DNA of 37,551 bases, from NCBI GenBank assembly GCA_027002405.1, contig JALWZT010000305.1, forward strand, positions 1 through 37,551. The letters run 5' to 3'. The stretch comes from Anaerolineae bacterium (GTDB lineage: Bacteria > Chloroflexota > Anaerolineae > J102). The notes under the pieces are model-generated. The model was not told the origin of the DNA. It ran no database searches and saw only the letters and a program-made list of their open reading frames with translations. The translations under genes and the position numbers were made by a program. Positions 34,801 to 37,551 of the stretch are shown piece by piece (position 1 is the first letter of the stretch; the number at the start of each line of letters is the position of its first letter).

Positions 34801-36362
34801 ACAACGGTCGCATGTTCGGCTACAACGATTGGTCGTGGCGGGCCGAAGCTGGCGATTGGCGCTTCTACTTCACCGATCTCTCCGACGTGCCTGCAAATGC
34901 CAATCTCTTTGTGGACACTCGGTGGGATAATCCCAATGTCGACATCGATACGATTGTGCTAGGTCCCTCCGAGGATAAATTCAGCAACGACCCCGAGAGA
35001 GGCGAGCCTGACGTTTACGGGCCGTATACCCTGGCTCCTCTCCCGGGCAGCAGCGCGAATACCTACATGGGCAGTGGTAAGTGGAGAAAATACACCAATA
35101 CCGGCGGCCCTCGCGAAATGGTCGCGGTCCCTGCTCGTGATGGGCTTCATGCCATCCTCCTACACGAGGTCTACACCAGCGGTGAATACAACGATGTGAG
35201 TGTCCGGGGCAAGGTAGGCATGCTCCAGGTGAATCCCTCACCCATGGACCTGGATGCTCCTACCGATACTGTCGAGGCCACCATCACCATCACTCCTTCG
35301 GTGAACCTGGATGATCTCGTGGCAGAGGGCTTTGGCCTGGGGCTGCCTCATGAGTATAAGGATCTGCCCATCCAGCAGGATGATCCCAACGATCCCTCCA
35401 CTGCCAGCTACACCCAGACCGTCACCATCGATCATGCCGCCTCGTTGCGGGTGGATATCCAGGGGCAGTCCAGCGATGACCTGGATCTCTATCTGGTCGA
35501 CCCCAATGGCATGGTTGTGGCCTCCTCCACCTCACCTACCGCGGAGGAACATGTCTCCGTCAAATTCCCCAAGAACGGGAAGTGGACCATTATGGTTCAT
35601 GGCTGGAGCGTGCCCGATGGTGAGAGCACCTTCGACATGACCGTCAACGCGGTTCAGGGGTACGACATCACCGTGGTCAATATCCCCAAGGGTCCCTTCG
35701 CCGCGGGCCAACCCATCCCCGTCACCCTCCGCATCACCCACGATATGAACCTGGGCGATGTGCTCTATGGTTCCGTCCTGCTGGGGCCTGCCATGGCTCC
35801 GGGCCTGGTGGAAGTGCCCGTCACCGTGACCGCGGTGGCACCTGCCCCTGTGACTGTCACCCTGCCGTTGGTCCAAGACACCTGGGTAAACGGCGGCAGC
35901 CAGGCAACGAACTACGTGTGGGATACCAAGCTTATCGTACGTCCCACGGGGCTGGACAACGTCCTCCTCACCTTTGATCGCAGCGCTTTGCCTGCTGGAG
36001 CCAATATCACCCGGGCCCAGCTTTCTCTGAAAGCGACGCTGGAATCCGGCGCCCACGGCAAGAAGCTGAAGGTCATGAACGTGGATCCCTTCGATCCCAT
36101 GACGGTCACCTTTGAGGATGGCCTCAACTACTTCAATCCCGGCCCGGCTGTCGATGTGGCCATGGGGACCATCGTCCTCGATGCCACCGAACAGGTGAAG
36201 GCCTGGGATATCCCCGGTGGTGCAGGGAACTGGCAATTGGCGGTGGCCGCAGAGGGCCCGGCGGGCCGTGTGGTCTTCAACAGCATGGAAGCCGCTCACG
36301 CGAATCCTGATAAAGCCACGGCTCCTGTGCTGACCGTCACCTACATCCCCGAGCGTGACTGA
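31827..36362 (+). CDS. Large secreted subtilisin-like serine protease (S8) with PPC and DNRLRE-like domains
   Basis: 1511 residues. A signal peptide (KLRTFFKWIAPWMALALLVA ... MAAAQS) directs export. The S8 catalytic domain is split by a large insertion: Asp192 in VLINDSGIDFAHPD, His421 in GGDHGQLCAS, oxyanion Asn region STGNGGPGYG, and Ser635 in GGTSRSAPVASGI. A Ca-binding, dockerin-like loop pair DLDGDGKLWEDTNGDGVVNA lies near 831-850. A pre-peptidase C-terminal (PPC) domain covers about 1195-1275 (SDDLDLYLVDPNGMVV), and a DNRLRE-like carbohydrate/cell-surface domain about 1341-1507 ends the protein. This predicts an extracellular, possibly surface-attached protease that degrades proteins for nutrition. 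The start ATG 31827 follows AGGAG at 31814-31818. Confidence 0.92.
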   Translation: MKLRTFFKWIAPWMALALLVALLPVGMAAAQSGPTISTSNDAALHKIDPFLRDKLGLKDGVVSAMAASEEVEIGVLVEAGTDISQYMTWSITRPFVGAMGEQLVVGAAPAGAIMKIASLDQVMYIMPSEPTVQPPEPITIDPDVLKAQNARAQGALHATGAEGWWDVGAGHNAKGAWDMGYTGSGVKVLINDSGIDFAHPDLQGTWAVVEDEDSPYYGWPMMFDSRSLYLYILDTVLGTNYIARGYSHYSDTSTTCALDDCVYQPLYATEPHTYTLPATSQSGVYHIGFHPDRSLADAVNGGWDGQDTNDERVAVLVVDEHEAGVYDTVYVDMNGNFDFTDDKPVTKESPLAYLDFWDAKAGDMGQDGYPDLSGGLLYFIADGVNHIPTADWMWGKYATPPANGSLIAWMINDYFEPGGDHGQLCASNVAGQGVIDGGAPSYKPAGDGSPFTGIVQGPGRDAKLTANGNFYYTPDFLMFDSFYYAALGYDGIPGTGDDVQIINNSWGLSSVDNDAWDIYSRTIDRIVRRFNPTLSVMISTGNGGPGYGTITSPNPPSSVGVGASTEFGSTGIFETIMDVDQITWGDVIPFSNRGPSANGDNGVNVTADGAFGSGDLSLNEIGDGWNAWTAWGGTSRSAPVASGIMALVYDAYKQANGTWPTWDEARAILMAGATHQKYDALVQGAGSVNGGMSASIAGGNGGFYVMPDNWSAGNYRGKRYHSFANIIHPGDVVTQTFTIRNPSSEDASVRIKSLHMVKIGEYSFPFTTKDQSLEDGAFRKPDYLFPLTDLIPAGTDLIRVQIAFPSSQFDADGDYNYDNRWRVHIQDWKDLDGDGKLWEDTNGDGVVNADEIDTGEYIRVAYGYNSGPTTEVRMGDPFNRMHDGLFISLRHKSKTPDIPTTNLTIKVTFYDIQRNDWVAVEPDTITVPAQGEATFVATMSVPEGAPYGVYSSFLLARSSPEMKAVIPVVANVAASGANFEFGGGRPANTPYDNGRMFGYNDWSWRAEAGDWRFYFTDLSDVPANANLFVDTRWDNPNVDIDTIVLGPSEDKFSNDPERGEPDVYGPYTLAPLPGSSANTYMGSGKWRKYTNTGGPREMVAVPARDGLHAILLHEVYTSGEYNDVSVRGKVGMLQVNPSPMDLDAPTDTVEATITITPSVNLDDLVAEGFGLGLPHEYKDLPIQQDDPNDPSTASYTQTVTIDHAASLRVDIQGQSSDDLDLYLVDPNGMVVASSTSPTAEEHVSVKFPKNGKWTIMVHGWSVPDGESTFDMTVNAVQGYDITVVNIPKGPFAAGQPIPVTLRITHDMNLGDVLYGSVLLGPAMAPGLVEVPVTVTAVAPAPVTVTLPLVQDTWVNGGSQATNYVWDTKLIVRPTGLDNVLLTFDRSALPAGANITRAQLSLKATLESGAHGKKLKVMNVDPFDPMTVTFEDGLNYFNPGPAVDVAMGTIVLDATEQVKAWDIPGGAGNWQLAVAAEGPAGRVVFNSMEAAHANPDKATAPVLTVTYIPERD

Positions 36363-36393
36363 CCTTCAGGCGCTACCTTCCCATGCATCTTAC

Positions 36394-36427
36394 AGGCCCC
36401 GAATTCCCCCTTCGGGGCCTTTTCCTT
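36394..36427 (+). terminator. Intrinsic terminator of the subtilase gene
   Basis: Perfect 10-bp stem AGGCCCCGAA (36394-36403) / TTCGGGGCCT (36411-36420) with a 7-base loop, followed by TTTCCTT, 32 bases after the subtilase stop codon. The MITE copy 2 is inserted about 16 bases downstream. Confidence 0.9.
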
Positions 36428-36436
36428 AACTTTTTG

Positions 36437-36590
36437 GTAACTATAATACAGGTATCCCATACAACGCTTTGCCACGAAGGCTCGAAGCTTTTCGAAGACA
36501 CGAAGAAAACCTTCTATTTTTTCCTTCGTGCCTTGGTGCTTTCGTGTCTTCGTGGTTTTTGTCTTGCTGTGAGAGTACCTGGATAGTTAC
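36437..36590. mobile_element. MITE (family 2), copy 2, with terminal inverted repeats and TSD
   Basis: Left end GTAACTATAATACAGG (36437-) and right end CCTGGATAGTTAC (-36590) form inverted repeats. The interior is CCACGAAGGCTCGAAGC ... TTTCGTGTCTTCGTGG, as in copy 1. It is flanked by AACTTTTTG (36428-36436) and AACTTTTG (36591-36598), a target-site duplication differing by one T in a T run. It is non-coding. Confidence 0.8.
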
Positions 36591-36659
36591 AACTTTTGTG
36601 CCTTTTGTGGTTTGTTAACCGGGGTACGTTGGCAGTTATCTCCTCCGCTCCTGTTGCGC

Positions 36660-36665
36660 TATAAT
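36660..36665 (+). promoter_or_regulatory. -10 box for a leaderless mevalonate kinase mRNA
   Basis: TATAAT lies six bases before the ATG at 36672, so transcription would begin at or next to the A of the start codon. No ribosome-binding site is present. A -35 box is not clear (TTATCT at 36636-36641 is a weak candidate with an 18-base spacer). Confidence 0.55.
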
Positions 36666-36671
36666 GGCTTC

Positions 36672-37551
36672 ATGACGGATCTCCTCCCTGCCCGGGGCGA
36701 AGCCCCTGGCAAGATCATCCTCTTCGGCGAGCACGCGGTGGTCTATGGCCGGCCGGCCATTGCCGCGCCCGTGACCCAGGTCCGGGCCCGGGCCGAAATC
36801 TACCCCGCGACCACCTGCACTGTCGAGGCCGTGGACCTGCACCGCCGCGTCGAGGTCGCCCGCGCCCCCGGGGATGACCCCTTCGCCCGTATGGTGCGGC
36901 TGGTGTGCCAGGCCTTGGACGAACCTCTGCCCCCCTGGCGCATCGTCGTCACCTCCGAGATCCCCATTGCCGCGGGGTTGGGCAGCGGCGCGGCCATCTC
37001 CGCGGCCATTGGTCGGGCCATGTTGGCCGCGTTTGCCGCGGCCATGCCCCTTGCCGAGCTCTCCGCCCTGGTTTACGAAGTGGAAAAACTCCATCACGGC
37101 ACGCCCAGCGGCATCGATAACACGGTGGTCGTGTACGAGCGGCCCGTGTGGTTCGTACGTGGCCAGCCGCCCCAACCTTTTGCGGTCGCCCGTCCCATCC
37201 ATCTCCTCATCGCGGATACCGGCGTGCCCAGCCCCACCAAAATCGCAGTGAGGGACGTGCGCCGGGCCTGGGAGCAGGACCCTGCCCGGTTCGAGGCCCT
37301 GTTCGACAATGTGGGCGATATCGCCCGCCAGGCCCGCGCGGCCATCGAAGCGGGCGACATCCCCGCGCTGGGGCCCCTCATGGACGCCAACCAGGCCCTG
37401 CTGGCCCAGATGGGCGTCTCCTCCCCCGAGCTGGATCGTTTGATCCAGGCTGCGCGTCGCGCGGGCGCGTTGGGCGCGAAACTGAGCGGCGCGGGCCGCG
37501 GGGGCAACATGATTGCGCTGGTCAGGGAGGGGGACGCGGCCCGGGTGGCGC
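36672..37551 (+). CDS. Mevalonate kinase (3' end cut by window)
   Basis: The visible 293 residues cover almost the entire GHMP kinase. ATP-binding N-terminal motif APGKIILFGEHAVVYGRPAI, the phosphate loop PIAAGLGSGAAISAA, the substrate motif EKLHHGTPSGIDNTVVVYE and the C-terminal motif GAKLSGAGRGGNMIAL are all intact. It phosphorylates mevalonate in isoprenoid synthesis, so this organism probably uses a mevalonate pathway as some other Chloroflexota do. The ATG at 36672 is preferred because homology begins right after it; an out-of-frame ATG at 36664 overlaps the -10 box. The transcript seems leaderless. The last few dozen codons lie outside the window. Confidence 0.93.
   Translation, partial: MTDLLPARGEAPGKIILFGEHAVVYGRPAIAAPVTQVRARAEIYPATTCTVEAVDLHRRVEVARAPGDDPFARMVRLVCQALDEPLPPWRIVVTSEIPIAAGLGSGAAISAAIGRAMLAAFAAAMPLAELSALVYEVEKLHHGTPSGIDNTVVVYERPVWFVRGQPPQPFAVARPIHLLIADTGVPSPTKIAVRDVRRAWEQDPARFEALFDNVGDIARQARAAIEAGDIPALGPLMDANQALLAQMGVSSPELDRLIQAARRAGALGAKLSGAGRGGNMIALVREGDAARVA

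Overview
The window looks like a chromosomal segment of a member of the Chloroflexota (Anaerolineae/Ardenticatenia-like). This is inferred from gene content: MscL with a zinc-ribbon tail, a mevalonate-pathway kinase, a T-box before pheST, acyl-CoA-binding protein, a large secreted subtilase with a DNRLRE-like tail, and a WXG100-type gene in a Gram-variable gene set. No rRNA or tRNA gene was seen, so the placement is tentative.

Layout. 275-2594 (+): glucose-6-phosphate isomerase and a small membrane protein. 2716-2926 (-): remnant of a truncated gene. 3053-5164 (+): a WXG100-like/glycine-zipper protein broken by, or using, a -1 frameshift, then two tandem paralogous membrane/PH-like proteins. 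6006-13581 (-): one long run with a CPBP membrane protease, NuoE-, NuoF- and NuoG-N-like subunits, a Cys-type formate dehydrogenase catalytic subunit, a higBA toxin-antitoxin module with its own promoter, the formate dehydrogenase sulfurtransferase FdhD, a small antitoxin-like protein and a cupin. Together the Nuo-like subunits and FdhA form a soluble NAD(P)+-linked formate dehydrogenase. 14216-14677 (-): mscL. 14985-15170: a possible small structured RNA. 15178-19374 (+): promoter, phenylalanine T-box, pheS, pheT. 19325-22174 (-): a P-type-ATPase-like protein that has lost every catalytic motif. 22789-26330 (-): GNAT acetyltransferase; TPR protein coupled to acyl-CoA-binding protein. 26886-28175 (+): family 2 glycosyltransferase. 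28638-30917 (-): ABC-2 exporter (permease and ATPase). 31827-36362 (+): secreted subtilase. 36672-end (+): mevalonate kinase, cut by the window edge.

The most striking feature is the intergenic DNA. Nearly every gap is filled by a modular, non-coding repeat family of about 190-400 bp units. They share conserved ends (TTCCGTAAATAG or CTTTGAAAATAG at one end, GGTGACTG at the other) and interchangeable palindromic or short-period modules inside. Units sit singly, head-to-tail, or as an inverted pair around the ABC operon. They reach into gene ends and supply the stop codons of several proteins, and they appear to have split the formate dehydrogenase large subunit in two. A second, unrelated repeat (23307-23502 and 36437-36590) is a classical MITE with terminal inverted repeats and an 8-bp target-site duplication.
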